DNA of 64,000 nt from Janthinobacterium sp. (GTDB taxonomy: Bacteria > Pseudomonadota > Gammaproteobacteria > Burkholderiales > Burkholderiaceae_D): assembly GCF_009923995.1 (NCBI RefSeq), contig NZ_RFSK01000026.1, forward strand, positions 1 through 64,000. Reading direction: 5' to 3'. Below the pieces are notes generated by a model, which saw only the letters and a program-made list of their open reading frames with translations, was not told the origin of the DNA and did no database searches. The position numbers were made by a program, and so were the translations under genes. Below are positions 52,414-62,193 of the stretch, in pieces (positions within the stretch are counted from its first letter, which is position 1; every line of letters starts with the position of its first letter).

Positions 52414-54198
52414 ATGAGTACCCATGACGCGGCCCCGGCCGAATCCAGACAGGCCGGCCCCATCAGCCGGATACTGCATCCCATCCGCGGGCGCCTGATC
52501 GTTGCCGCCGTGCTGGCCGGCACCGGTTCCATGCTGACGCTGGTGCCGCTGGCCGGCATCGCGCGGATCGCGCAAATCGCCATGGACCCTGCGCCAGCGC
52601 AAGACGCTCCCTGGCCGATCATCCTCGCCAGCGTGGCTTGCCTGTTCCTCGGCATGGCGCTGATCTCGCTGGGCGAGCTGGCCGCGCACCTGGCCGACAA
52701 CCGCATCACCCACCAGTTGCGCCTGCAAGCCATGCAGCGCCTGGGGCAGGTGCCGCTGGGCTGGTTCACGAGCCGCGCCTCGGGCGAGGTCAAGCAGGCG
52801 ATGCAGGACGATATCAACACCCTGCACAGCCTCACGGCCCACTTCTACACGACGACGGGGCGCGCCGTCGGCGCCATCGCCATTTCCGTCATCTATCTGT
52901 TCGCCATGGACTGGCGCCTGGCCATCGTCTCGCTCTTGCCATTTCCCGGCTTCTTCCTGTTCTTCGGCCGCGCCATGAAGGCCAGCGGGACGAACATGGA
53001 GCAATTCGTCGCCGGCATGGGGCGCATCAACAATGCCGTGGTGGAGTTCGTCAACGGCATCCCCGTCGTCAAGGCGTTCGGCGCCACGGGCCGCGCGCAC
53101 GGCAGCTACCGCGCGGCCGTCGACGCGTTTGCCGATGCCTTCGCCGCCTTCACGCGTCCCCTCGTCGGCTCGATGGCGAACGCCAATGCGCTGATCGCCC
53201 CCGTGGCCGTGCTGGGCGTGGTGGTAATTGCCGGCACCGCCTTCGTGGCCGTGGGAACCATGGCGCCCCTGGAGATCCTGCCGTTCGCGCTGGTGGCGCC
53301 CGGCATGTCCGCGCCCATGTTGCTGCTGCATTACCTCACGCATGACCTCAACAACGCCGCCGGTGCCGCCCAGCGCGTGCAAGCCTTGCTCGATACGCCC
53401 GTGCTGGCGCAGCCGGCGCCGGAGCAGCAGCAATTGCCGAACGGCACCGAGATCCGCATGGAAGGCGTCGCTTACGCCTACGACGGGCAGCACAAGGTCT
53501 TGTCGGACATCAACCTGACCCTGGCGCCCGGCACGGTGACGGCCATCGTCGGCGCCTCCGGTTCCGGCAAATCGACCCTGGCGCGGCTGCTGCTGCGCTT
53601 TTTCGACCCCACGCAAGGGCGCATCACCCTGGGCGGCGTGGACTTGCGCCACGTCGCCACGTCCGAGCTGTACCGGCGCATCGGCTTCGTGCTGCAGGAA
53701 GTACGGCTGATCCACGCCAGCGTGCGCGAGAACATCGCGCTGGGCCGGCCCTCGGCCAGCCTGCACGAGGTGGCAGAGGCGGCGCGCCTGGCGAACATCC
53801 ATGAACGCATCCTGGCCTTGCCGCGCGGCTACGATTCCGTGATCGGCGAGGATGCGCAACTGTCCGGCGGCGAGCTGCAGCGGGTGAGCATCGCCCGCGC
53901 CGTGCTGCTCGACCCGGCCGTGCTGGTGCTCGACGAAGCGACGGCGGCGGCCGATGCGGAAAATGAAGTGGCGATCCAGGATGCGCTGTCGCGCTTTGCT
54001 CGGGGCCGCACCTTGCTCATCATTGCGCACCGGCTCGACACCATCATGCACGCTGACAATATTGTCGTCGTCGACAACGGCGCCATCGTCGAGCAGGGCA
54101 GCCACGCGAGCTTGCTCGCAGGCAAGGGCCGCTATGCGCAACTGTGGGCGCTGGGCGGCTGCCTGGCGTCCCCCGAAGAAGCGGAGTTCCCATGCTGA
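52414..54198 (+). CDS. ABC half-transporter 1 (YbtP/IrtA-like, siderophore)
   Basis: The 594-residue protein combines six TM helices (about 1-320) with an ATPase domain: Walker A GASGSGKST, Q-loop VLQEVRLIH, signature LSGGELQR, Walker B VLVLDEA and H-loop AHRLD. It is of the type IV exporter fold used by the heterodimeric siderophore systems YbtPQ and IrtAB, which import iron-siderophores. Its stop overlaps the second half-transporter start. The sequence alone does not settle import versus export. No convincing ribosome-binding site precedes the ATG. Confidence 0.85.
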   Translation: MSTHDAAPAESRQAGPISRILHPIRGRLIVAAVLAGTGSMLTLVPLAGIARIAQIAMDPAPAQDAPWPIILASVACLFLGMALISLGELAAHLADNRITHQLRLQAMQRLGQVPLGWFTSRASGEVKQAMQDDINTLHSLTAHFYTTTGRAVGAIAISVIYLFAMDWRLAIVSLLPFPGFFLFFGRAMKASGTNMEQFVAGMGRINNAVVEFVNGIPVVKAFGATGRAHGSYRAAVDAFADAFAAFTRPLVGSMANANALIAPVAVLGVVVIAGTAFVAVGTMAPLEILPFALVAPGMSAPMLLLHYLTHDLNNAAGAAQRVQALLDTPVLAQPAPEQQQLPNGTEIRMEGVAYAYDGQHKVLSDINLTLAPGTVTAIVGASGSGKSTLARLLLRFFDPTQGRITLGGVDLRHVATSELYRRIGFVLQEVRLIHASVRENIALGRPSASLHEVAEAARLANIHERILALPRGYDSVIGEDAQLSGGELQRVSIARAVLLDPAVLVLDEATAAADAENEVAIQDALSRFARGRTLLIIAHRLDTIMHADNIVVVDNGAIVEQGSHASLLAGKGRYAQLWALGGCLASPEEAEFPC

Positions 54199-55958
54199 AG
54201 ACGTTCATTCAATTGCTGGGCGATGATGCGCCCGTGTTCCGCCGCTACTGCGCCATGGCCATCGCGTATGGCGTACTCAGCGGGTTGACGATCACGGCGC
54301 TGGTGCTGGCCCTGGGGCGGCTGCTGTCCGCCGACGTGGGGGGCGCGGCCCTGTGGCTGCTGGTGCTGCTGGCCGGGCTGCTTGCCTGCTGGGGCTGGCG
54401 TCGCCAGGTGGAAAGGGCGGGCGTGCGCGTGGGCGTGACGGTCTTGCAAGGGGCGCGCCAGCGCCTGGGCGACCATGTGGCGCGCCTGCCCGTCGGCTGG
54501 TTCACGCCGGAGAACACGGCCAAGCTCGGTCACGTCATCACGCAGGGCATGATGAACGTGGCCCAGCTGCCCGCCCACGTGCTCACGCCCGTCATCTGCG
54601 GCGCCGTCACGCCCGTGGTATTGCTGGCCGCGCTGTTCGTCCTGCACTGGCCGCTGGGCCTCGTTGCGCTGCTGGCGCTGCCCCTGCTGGCCGGCGCCCT
54701 GCGCCTCACGGCGCACCTGGGCCAGCGCGCCGACGATGCCTATCACCACCATTTTGCCCAGACCAGCCAGCGCCTGGTGGAGTTTGCGCAAGCGCAATCC
54801 GTCTTGCGCGCATTCAATGGTGACGGTGATGGCGGCGGCACGCGTTTCCTGCAGCGAGCCATCGACGCGCAGCGCCATGCCGGCACGCGGCTGATCTATC
54901 TGTCGGCCTTGGCGTCCGTGCTCAATGCCTGGGTCGTGCAAGCCATCTTCGCCGGCCTGCTGGCCGCCGCCGCGCTGTGGCTGCAGAGCTTGCTGGGTGC
55001 CGCATCCGCCGCGGGCGATACCCTCGCCGTCATCGTCGCATTGCTGCTGGTGGTGCGCTTCGTCGATCCGCTGCAGGAAGTGGCCAGCTATGGCGAAGTG
55101 CTGCGCGGCGCGCGGGGGCCGCTCGACGCGGCGCGCGATATCTTCGCCGTGCAGCCCCTGCCCGAGGCGGCCGCGCCGCGGGCGCCGCACGGCGGTGCCG
55201 TCGAGTTGCGCGATGTGCACTTCCGCTATGCACAGGATCAAGCCGACGTATTGACGGGCATCAACCTGCACTGCGCGCCGGGCAGCATGACGGCGCTGAT
55301 CGGCGCGTCCGGCTCCGGCAAGACGACCCTGGTGCGCCTGGTCGCGCGCTTCTTCGACGCCAGCGCAGGCTCGGTGCTGGTGGGCGGCGTCGACGTGCGC
55401 CACATGTCGAGCGAGCAGCTGGCCGGCCAGATCAGCCAGATCTTCCAGGACAGCTATCTGTTCCAGGGCAGTATCGGCGACAACATCCGCCTCGGCAAGC
55501 CGGGCGCCGCCGATGCCGAGGTGCTGGAAGCGGCGCGCCTGGCGGGCGTGGCCGAGATCATCGCCCGCCTGCCGCAGGGACTCGATACCCCGGTAGGCGA
55601 GGGCGGGGCGCGCCTGTCCGGCGGCGAACGCCAGCGCATCGCCATTGCCCGCGCGCTGATCAAGGATGCGCCGATTCTGCTGGTCGACGAAGCGACGGCC
55701 GCGCTCGACGCGGAAAACCAGGCCGCCATCGCCGACGCGCTGGCGCGGCTGCGCGGCAAGCGCACGGTGATCGTCATCGCCCACCAGCTGTCGACGGTGG
55801 CCATGGCCGACCAGATCGTCGTGCTCGATGGGGGCCGGGTCCGCGAGCAGGGCGCGCCGGCACAGCTGCGCGCACGCGATGGTCTGTATGCCCACTTCCT
55901 GGCCCAGCGCCAGGCGGCCAAGGGCTGGCGCATCGCCTCCGTGGCGCCGCAGCAATGA
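54192..55958 (+). CDS. ABC half-transporter 2 (YbtQ/IrtB-like, siderophore)
   Basis: The 588-residue partner has the same layout: six TM helices, then Walker A GASGSGKTT, QIFQDSYLFQGSIGDNIRLG, signature LSGGERQR, Walker B ILLVDEATAALD and the H-loop His in AHQLS. ATG 54192 overlaps the end of the first half by seven bases; an in-frame start at 54144 is rejected. Together they should form a heterodimer. Confidence 0.86.
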   Translation: MLKTFIQLLGDDAPVFRRYCAMAIAYGVLSGLTITALVLALGRLLSADVGGAALWLLVLLAGLLACWGWRRQVERAGVRVGVTVLQGARQRLGDHVARLPVGWFTPENTAKLGHVITQGMMNVAQLPAHVLTPVICGAVTPVVLLAALFVLHWPLGLVALLALPLLAGALRLTAHLGQRADDAYHHHFAQTSQRLVEFAQAQSVLRAFNGDGDGGGTRFLQRAIDAQRHAGTRLIYLSALASVLNAWVVQAIFAGLLAAAALWLQSLLGAASAAGDTLAVIVALLLVVRFVDPLQEVASYGEVLRGARGPLDAARDIFAVQPLPEAAAPRAPHGGAVELRDVHFRYAQDQADVLTGINLHCAPGSMTALIGASGSGKTTLVRLVARFFDASAGSVLVGGVDVRHMSSEQLAGQISQIFQDSYLFQGSIGDNIRLGKPGAADAEVLEAARLAGVAEIIARLPQGLDTPVGEGGARLSGGERQRIAIARALIKDAPILLVDEATAALDAENQAAIADALARLRGKRTVIVIAHQLSTVAMADQIVVLDGGRVREQGAPAQLRARDGLYAHFLAQRQAAKGWRIASVAPQQ

Positions 55959-55971
55959 ACGGGATGACGAG

Positions 55972-56928
55972 TTGACACGCGCACCTCTGTTTTGCCTGTT
56001 CTTCCTGCTGTGTGGTGCTTCGCTGCTGGTGGGCGCGCGGGACATTGCCTGGACGCAGCTGTTTTCGCTGTCCGACGGGCTGTCCGATGACATCTGGCTG
56101 ACCCTGACGGCCAGCCGGCTGCCGCGCCTGGCGGCGCTGGTGCTGACGGGCGTGGGCCTGTCCGTCTGCGGCGTCATCCTGCAGCACATCGTGCGCAACA
56201 AGTTCGTCGAGCCGGCCACTTCGGGCGGCCTGGACGCAGCCAAGCTGGGCATCCTCGTCGCGCTGACGGTGGCGCCGGCGGCGGGCACGGCGGGCAAGAT
56301 GGCCTTCGCGCTGGCTTTCTGCTTCGCCGCCAGCCTGGTCTACGTGGCGCTGATCCGCCGCATCCGCTTCAAGAACACGATACTCGTGCCCGTCATCGGC
56401 CTCGTGTATGGCGGCGTGCTGAGCGCCGTGGCCGAGTTCTATGCCTACCGCAACAACATCCTGCAAAGCATGCAGGGCTGGCTGCTGGGCGACTTCTCGA
56501 AGGTCGTGCAGGGCAACTATGAAATCATCTATCTGGTGCTGCCCATCGTCGCCCTCACGTATCTGTACGCGCAGCGTTTCACGGTGCTGGGCATGGGCGA
56601 GGGCATGGCGACCAGCCTGGGCCTGAACTATGGGGGCACGGTGGCGCTGGGCCTGATGCTGGTGGCCGTCACGGTGGCGGCCACGGTGATCACGGTGGGC
56701 GCGATTCCCTTCGTCGGCCTGGCCATCCCGAACCTGGTGGCCTTGCGCTACGGCGACAACCTGGGCCGCACCCTGCCCATCGTCGCCCTGTGCGGCGCTT
56801 CGCTGCTGCTCGCTTGCGACATCGCCGGGCGCTTGCTGATCTACCCCTTCGAAGTGCCGATCGGCCTGACGGCGGGCGGCGTGGGCGGCCTGCTGTTCCT
56901 CTTCCTGATCATCCGGGGGCGGCAATGA
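55972..56928 (+). CDS. Iron-siderophore ABC permease 1 (FecCD family)
   Basis: The 318-residue polytopic permease is of the BtuC/FecCD family, with RLPRLAALVLTGVGLSVCGVILQ (family motif region), NKFVEPATSGGLDAAKLGIL and VGAIPFVGLAIPNLVALRYGDN. The start is taken as TTG 55972, which gives the normal length; longer in-frame starts fall inside the preceding ABC gene. It resembles VctD/CeuB-type permeases. It overlaps the next permease by four bases. Confidence 0.9.
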   Translation: MTRAPLFCLFFLLCGASLLVGARDIAWTQLFSLSDGLSDDIWLTLTASRLPRLAALVLTGVGLSVCGVILQHIVRNKFVEPATSGGLDAAKLGILVALTVAPAAGTAGKMAFALAFCFAASLVYVALIRRIRFKNTILVPVIGLVYGGVLSAVAEFYAYRNNILQSMQGWLLGDFSKVVQGNYEIIYLVLPIVALTYLYAQRFTVLGMGEGMATSLGLNYGGTVALGLMLVAVTVAATVITVGAIPFVGLAIPNLVALRYGDNLGRTLPIVALCGASLLLACDIAGRLLIYPFEVPIGLTAGGVGGLLFLFLIIRGRQ

Positions 56929-57875
56929 GGCGGATCGTCAACCCGCGGACGCTGTGGCTGGCCGTGCTTGTTCTGGCGCTGGTGTTCCTTTGCGTGGGCG
57001 CAAACTTTGATGTGGAGTACGTCATCCCCAAGCGCCTGGCGCGCCTGGCCGCCATCGTCATCGGCGGCGTCTGCGTGGCCGTCTCGTCCATCGTGTTCCA
57101 GACCATCGCGGGCAACCGCATCCTGACGCCCGCCGTCATGGGCTACGAAGCCGTGTATTTGCTGCTGCAGTCGCTGCTGATCCTCGTGATGGGCATGCAC
57201 AGCCTGGTGCTGCTGGGACAGAACGGCAACTTCGCGCTGTCCATCGCCCTGATGCTGGCCTATTCCTGGGCCATCCATTACTGGCTGTTCAAGGATGGCC
57301 GGAACAATGTGTATTTTTTGCTGCTGCTGGGCTTCGTGCTGACGATGGTGATCGGCACGTTTACCCAGTTCATCCAGCTGCGCATCAGCCCCGGTGAATT
57401 TGCCATTTTGCAAGGGTTCAGCCAGGCCTCGTTCAACAAGGCGCAGCCCGTGCAATTGCTGTACTCGGCCGTGCTGGCGGGCGCCGCCTGCGTGGCCATC
57501 GTGACAACCTTGCCGGCGCTCGACGTGCTGGCGCTGGGGCGCGAGCAAGCCACGTCGCTCGGTATCGACTACCGGCGCATGGTGCGGCTGCAGCTGGCGC
57601 TGATCGCCGTGCTCGTGGCTGTATCGACGAGCTTGCTGGGGCCCACGGCCTTCATGGGCATTTTTGTTGCGAACACCACGTATGCGCTGGCCCGCACGGG
57701 ACGCCACCGCGCCACCTTGCCGCTGGGCTGTGCCATTGCCATCGCCATCTTCCTCGTCGCCCAGTTGCTGGTCGAACACGTTTTCAATTACCGGACCACC
57801 GTCGGCATCCTCGTCAACCTCGTGTGTGGCGCGTATTTCCTTGCGCTCATGGTCCGTACCCGGGGTACCGCATGA
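56925..57875 (+). CDS. Iron-siderophore ABC permease 2 (FecCD family)
   Basis: The 316-residue second FecCD-type permease has RLARLAAIVIGGVCVAVSSIVFQ, NRILTPAVMGYEAVYLLLQ and LGREQATSLGIDYRR, followed by TSLLGPTAFMGIFVANTTYALAR. It starts in an ATGA overlap with permease 1 and ends in another with the ATPase, so the four transport proteins are tightly coupled. Confidence 0.9.
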   Translation: MRRIVNPRTLWLAVLVLALVFLCVGANFDVEYVIPKRLARLAAIVIGGVCVAVSSIVFQTIAGNRILTPAVMGYEAVYLLLQSLLILVMGMHSLVLLGQNGNFALSIALMLAYSWAIHYWLFKDGRNNVYFLLLLGFVLTMVIGTFTQFIQLRISPGEFAILQGFSQASFNKAQPVQLLYSAVLAGAACVAIVTTLPALDVLALGREQATSLGIDYRRMVRLQLALIAVLVAVSTSLLGPTAFMGIFVANTTYALARTGRHRATLPLGCAIAIAIFLVAQLLVEHVFNYRTTVGILVNLVCGAYFLALMVRTRGTA

Positions 57876-58642
57876 TCCACGTCAAACAGATCGAAAAAAG
57901 CTACGGCAGCAGGCGCGTGCTGGCCAACGTCAGCGCGCAGTTTCCCAAGGGCAAAGTGACGTCCCTGATCGGGCCGAACGGCGCCGGCAAGACCACCTTG
58001 CTGATGCTCATCGCGCGCCTGCTGGAACCGGGCGACGGCGACATCACGGTGGGCGGGCGCAGCATCGCGCACATCAAGGTCAGGGATTACGCGCGGCAGG
58101 TGGCCACCCTGCGCCAGGCGCCCGATTTTCACTTGCGCCTGACGGTGGAAGAGCTCGTTGCCTTCGGCCGCTTCCCCTACAGCCGGGGTACCCTGACGGC
58201 GCAAGACCGGCAAGCCATCGACGACGCCATCGCCTTTTTGTCGCTGGAGCCGTTGCGCCTCGCTTACGTCGATGAACTGAGCGGCGGCCAGCGCCAGATG
58301 GCTTTCCTGGCCATGACGATTGCCCAGCAGACGGAGATCCTGCTGCTCGACGAGCCGTTGAACAACCTCGACATGAAACACGCCGTGCAGATCATGCGCG
58401 CGCTGCGCCGCCTGTGCGACGAGCAGGGCCGCACCGTGGTCCTCGTGATCCACGACATCAATTTCGCCGCCAATTATTCGGACCACGTCGTCGCCATGCA
58501 GGACGGCGCCGTGCGCTTCAGTGGCCCCGCGCACGAGGTCGTCACGGAGGAGCGCTTGCGGGCACTGTACGACATCGATTTCGACATCGTGCGCAATGCG
58601 CGCGGCTGCGTTTGCAATTACTTTACCCCCACAGGAGCTTGA
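57872..58642 (+). CDS. Iron-siderophore ABC ATP-binding protein
   Basis: The 256-residue FepC-type ATPase has Walker A GPNGAGKTT, Q-loop near LRQAPDF, signature LSGGQRQMAF, Walker B ILLLDEPLNNLD and switch His in VIHDINFAANY. It energises the two permeases upstream. ATG 57872 overlaps the permease stop. Confidence 0.94.
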   Translation: MIHVKQIEKSYGSRRVLANVSAQFPKGKVTSLIGPNGAGKTTLLMLIARLLEPGDGDITVGGRSIAHIKVRDYARQVATLRQAPDFHLRLTVEELVAFGRFPYSRGTLTAQDRQAIDDAIAFLSLEPLRLAYVDELSGGQRQMAFLAMTIAQQTEILLLDEPLNNLDMKHAVQIMRALRRLCDEQGRTVVLVIHDINFAANYSDHVVAMQDGAVRFSGPAHEVVTEERLRALYDIDFDIVRNARGCVCNYFTPTGA

Positions 58643-58643
58643 C

Positions 58644-59627
58644 ATGATCTGGAACAAACCTTTCTGCGCGCTGGCCGTGCTGGTCGCCGCCACGGCCGCC
58701 TTGGCAGGCTGCAGTGATCAGGCGGCGACACTGGCGCCGGCGCCTGCCGCCGCCGCGTCACAGCAGGCATTTTCTCCCATCACCATCGTGCACAAGCTGG
58801 GCACGACGGTGGTCACGCAGCGCCCGCAGAGGGTCGCCGTGCTCGACATGAACGAGGTCGATTTCCTCGACCAGCTGGGCGTGCCGGTGGCCGGCATGGT
58901 AAAGGATTACGTGCCGCATTTCCTCACGCGCTACAAGGACGATGCGGGCATCCGCGACCTGGGCGCCATCGTGCAGCCGAACCTGGAACACATCCATGCG
59001 CTCAAGCCCGATTTGGTGCTGATGACCTCGATCCAGGCCAACCATTACCAGGAGCTGAGCCAGATCGCCCCCACCGTGCATTTCGACGTGGACTTCAAGA
59101 ACAGCCAGAGCAAGCACATCGACGTGATCAAACAGCACCTGCTGACCCTGGGACGCATCTTCGGCAAGGAAGATATCGCCAGCCGGAAGGCCGCCGAGCT
59201 TGACGCGAAGGTGGCGCATGCGCGCACTGTGACGCAGGCGCGTCCCGAGAAGGCGCTCATCGTGCTGCACAACAACGGCGCCTTCAGCGCGTTCGGCGTG
59301 CAGTCGCGCTACGGCTTCGTCTTCGATGCGCTGGGCGTCAAGCCGGCCAGCACGGCTGTCGAGGCGGGCTTGCATGGACAGCCCATTTCCAGCGAATTCA
59401 TCCAGCAAGCCAATCCCGACATCATCTATGTGGTGGACCGCACGGCCGTGATGGAGCACCGTCCCGTCATGACGGCCGAACAGATGGGCAATCCCCTGTT
59501 GCGCCAGACCAATGCCTGGAAGAACGGCCGTGTCGTCTTCGTCGATGCGGACGCCTGGTACATCATGGGCGCCAGCGTGACGTCGCTCAAGAGGGTGATC
59601 GACGACGTGCTCAAGGGCTACCAGTAA
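58644..59627 (+). CDS. Siderophore-binding lipoprotein (VctP/CeuE-like)
   Basis: The 327-residue periplasmic binding lipoprotein has a lipobox (ALAGC, then SDQ). A helical-backbone binding fold of cluster A-II type follows: RPQRVAVLDMNEVDFLDQLG, LEHIHALKPDLVLM, and a C-terminal WYIMGASVTSLKRVIDDV, where a Tyr may ligate iron as in CeuE-like proteins (inference). AGGAG at 58633-58637 sets the ATG. It delivers ferric siderophore to the FecCD-type permeases. Confidence 0.9.
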   Translation: MIWNKPFCALAVLVAATAALAGCSDQAATLAPAPAAAASQQAFSPITIVHKLGTTVVTQRPQRVAVLDMNEVDFLDQLGVPVAGMVKDYVPHFLTRYKDDAGIRDLGAIVQPNLEHIHALKPDLVLMTSIQANHYQELSQIAPTVHFDVDFKNSQSKHIDVIKQHLLTLGRIFGKEDIASRKAAELDAKVAHARTVTQARPEKALIVLHNNGAFSAFGVQSRYGFVFDALGVKPASTAVEAGLHGQPISSEFIQQANPDIIYVVDRTAVMEHRPVMTAEQMGNPLLRQTNAWKNGRVVFVDADAWYIMGASVTSLKRVIDDVLKGYQ

Positions 59628-59661
59628 CGCCTCTTATTTTTCGTAATGATTCGTATTTGTA

Positions 59662-59700
59662 TTGAGGGTTTTGCCTTTTCGTTCGGGAGATAGGGTGAGA
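59662..59700 (+). promoter_or_regulatory. Candidate FecI-type sigma promoter, copy B
   Basis: The second copy of the 39-bp element: TTGAGGGTTTTG, CGTTCGGGA (59680-59688), then GATAGGGTGAGA. It ends 33 bases before the TonB receptor start. Only four positions differ from copy A, all outside the two core blocks. A weak AT-rich Fur-like stretch (TAATGATTCGTATT) precedes it at about 59644-59657. Confidence 0.75.
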
Positions 59701-59733
59701 ACAAGCAATCATCCCATCTGAGAGGACTTCCTT

Positions 59734-62193
59734 ATGCAAAAAATCGTGGCCAAACGCATGGCATCGCGCCAGCTTCCCGGCCTGACCCTGAGCCGCATCG
59801 CCACCGCCGTGCAACTGGCGCTCATCACGGGCTTGACCGTGGGAGCGCTGGGCGTGGCTGCCCCGCCGGCCTACGCGCAGGCAGCGCAGGCCCGGCAGGC
59901 GTTCAGCGTGCCGGCCGGTTCCTTGGGCATGGCACTCAATACCTTCGCCGCCGAGGCGGGCGTCGAACTGACGGCCGAGGCCAGCCTGCTGCAAGGCAAG
60001 AGCAGTGCCGGCCTGTCCGGCAGCTACAGCGTGGCCGAAGGCTTTTATGAATTGCTGCGCGGCCACGGCCTGCAAGCCGTGCGCGAAGGCAATGGCAGCT
60101 ACACCTTGCGCCGCGAAGCGGTGCACGGCGCGGCAGCGGATGCGGCCGCCACCATGCCCGCCGTGACGGTGTGGGGCAAGGGCAACGCGGTGACGGATGC
60201 CTATGTGGGCGGCCAGGTGGCGTCCGGCAGCCGCGTGGGTTTTTTGGGCGACAAGGATTTCATGGAAACGCCCTTCAATACCATCAGCTACACGGATAAA
60301 TTCATCGAGGACCGTCAGGCGCGCGACATCACCGACGTGATTGCCGCCACCGATCCCACCGTCTTCAGCAGCGGCATGACGGGCATCATCGGCGAGAATT
60401 ATTCCATCCGCGGCTTCAGCTCGAATATCGGCGACGTCGCGTTTGGCGGGCTGTACGGCATCTCGCCGTACTACCGCACCTCGCCGGAAATGTTCGAGCG
60501 CATCGAAGTGCTGAAAGGACCGTCGGCCTTGCTCAACGGCATGCCACCGGGCGGCTCGGTGGGCGGCAGCATCAACCTCGTGCCCAAGCGCGCGGGCGAC
60601 ACGCCGCTGGCCCGCGTGACGGCGTCGTACATGTCCGATGCGCAATGGGGCGGGCATGTGGACCTGGGGCAGCGCTTTGGTGACAAGCAACAATTCGGCA
60701 TCCGCGTCAACGGCGTCTACCGCGATGGCGACGGCGCCATCGATCACCAGAAAAAGAAGACCCGGCTCGTCTCCGTGGGCCTGGACTGGCGCGGCGACGG
60801 CGCGCGCCTGTCCGCCGACCTGTACCACAGCGAAGACCGCGCGGACGGCTTGAACCGGGGCGTCAACCTGGCCGCCGGCTTGCCCGTGCCCCGTCCGCCG
60901 AAGCCGGAAACCCTGCTCAATCCCAGCTGGGCCTTCTACGACACCAAGGACAAGGGCGTCATGCTGCGCGGCGAGCTGGATGTGAACGAGCAAGTCATGG
61001 CCTACGCCGCCGTGGGCAGCAGTCAGGCCGATTACCAGTCGACGGGCGCGTATGTGATCCAGGTATTCAACACGGCCGGCGACTACCGCACCAATGTTGC
61101 CGACCTGGGTTTCGACGTGGAAAAGCAGTCGGCGGAAGCGGGCTTGCGGGGCAAGCTGCGCACGGGCAATATCAGCCACCAATGGGCCGTCAACGCCACC
61201 TATTATCACCACACGGACAAGCAGTACGGGCGCCGCAATACCCTGGCGCAGGACTGGATCACGAATATCTACAACCCCGTCTGGGGACCGGCGACCCGCT
61301 TCGAAGCGCCGCAAATTTCCAAGGCGGAACTGCGCCTGGCCAGCTATGGCCTCGTCGACACGCTGTCCTTCGCGCAAGACACCGTGCAGCTGACGGTGGG
61401 CGTGCGCCGCCAGGAAGTGCTCAGCGACAACTTCAACATCAGGACGGGTGCGCGCACCTCGCGCTACGATGAAAGCGCCACCACGCCAGCCGTTGCCCTG
61501 CTGGTCAAGGCCAGCAAGACTGTCTCGCTGTACGGCAACTACATCGAAGGCTTGAGCCAGGGCGCCACGGCGCCGCTGACGGCGGCCAATGCGGGCGAGG
61601 TGTTTGCGCCATACAAGTCGAAGCAGGCGGAACTGGGTTTCAAGGTGGACCTGGGCGAATTCGCGCATACGGTCAGCGTGTATGAAATCAAGCGCCCCAG
61701 CAGCTATGTCGATCCGGTCAGCAATGTCTTTTCCTTTGGCGGCGAACAGCGCAACCGCGGCGTCGACTGGGGCTTCTTCGGTTCGCCCCTGCGCGACGTG
61801 CGCCTGATGGGCGGCGTGGCCTATGTCGATCCCGTCCTGAGCAAGACCATGGGCGGCACCAACCAGGGCAAGCAGGCGACGGGCGTGCCCAAGCTGCAAG
61901 CCAAGCTGGGCGTCGAATGGGATACCCCGGCCGTGCCCGGCGTGACCCTGACGGCGAATGCGACGTCGGCATCGAAGCAATACATCAATGCCGACAACTC
62001 GCTGTCCGTGCCGGGCCGTACCGTGTTTGACCTGGGCGCCCGCTATGCCACGACGGCGGCGGGCCGGCCGCTGACGGTGCGCGCCAGCGTGACGAACGTG
62101 GGCAACAAGGCTTACTGGGCGCTGCCGCAATGGACCAGCCTGGGCCTGGGCGCGCCGCGCACCTTCATGCTGTCGGGAACGATGGATTTTTAA
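59734..62193 (+). CDS. TonB-dependent siderophore receptor with signalling domain
   Basis: The 819-residue outer-membrane receptor has a signal peptide (cut near AYAQ, residue 50). An STN signalling domain follows (about 55-125; FSVPAGSLGMALNTFAAEAG), then a plug (about 150-270; YSIRGFSS, MFERIEVLKGPSALLNGMPPGG) and a beta-barrel ending in MDF with a C-terminal Phe. The STN domain marks a transducer that signals through FecR to a FecI-type sigma factor; the matching pair lies 7.4-9 kb upstream. The siderophore is not identifiable. Confidence 0.94.
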   Translation: MQKIVAKRMASRQLPGLTLSRIATAVQLALITGLTVGALGVAAPPAYAQAAQARQAFSVPAGSLGMALNTFAAEAGVELTAEASLLQGKSSAGLSGSYSVAEGFYELLRGHGLQAVREGNGSYTLRREAVHGAAADAAATMPAVTVWGKGNAVTDAYVGGQVASGSRVGFLGDKDFMETPFNTISYTDKFIEDRQARDITDVIAATDPTVFSSGMTGIIGENYSIRGFSSNIGDVAFGGLYGISPYYRTSPEMFERIEVLKGPSALLNGMPPGGSVGGSINLVPKRAGDTPLARVTASYMSDAQWGGHVDLGQRFGDKQQFGIRVNGVYRDGDGAIDHQKKKTRLVSVGLDWRGDGARLSADLYHSEDRADGLNRGVNLAAGLPVPRPPKPETLLNPSWAFYDTKDKGVMLRGELDVNEQVMAYAAVGSSQADYQSTGAYVIQVFNTAGDYRTNVADLGFDVEKQSAEAGLRGKLRTGNISHQWAVNATYYHHTDKQYGRRNTLAQDWITNIYNPVWGPATRFEAPQISKAELRLASYGLVDTLSFAQDTVQLTVGVRRQEVLSDNFNIRTGARTSRYDESATTPAVALLVKASKTVSLYGNYIEGLSQGATAPLTAANAGEVFAPYKSKQAELGFKVDLGEFAHTVSVYEIKRPSSYVDPVSNVFSFGGEQRNRGVDWGFFGSPLRDVRLMGGVAYVDPVLSKTMGGTNQGKQATGVPKLQAKLGVEWDTPAVPGVTLTANATSASKQYINADNSLSVPGRTVFDLGARYATTAAGRPLTVRASVTNVGNKAYWALPQWTSLGLGAPRTFMLSGTMDF

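Noticed and set aside
52397..52417. Six-codon frame MHVLFS overlapping the ABC half-transporter start by ATGA
   Set aside because: Tempting as a coupled leader peptide because the ABC gene lacks a Shine-Dalgarno, but the mini frame has none either and no conservation can be shown here.
54144..54191. Longer start for the second ABC half-transporter
   Set aside because: It lies inside the first half-transporter in another frame; ATG 54192 gives the standard length and a short coupling overlap.
59639..59660. Second Fur box before the TonB receptor
   Set aside because: The AT-rich TAATGATTCGTATT stretch has only partial match to the Fur palindrome and is better left as a weak possibility.
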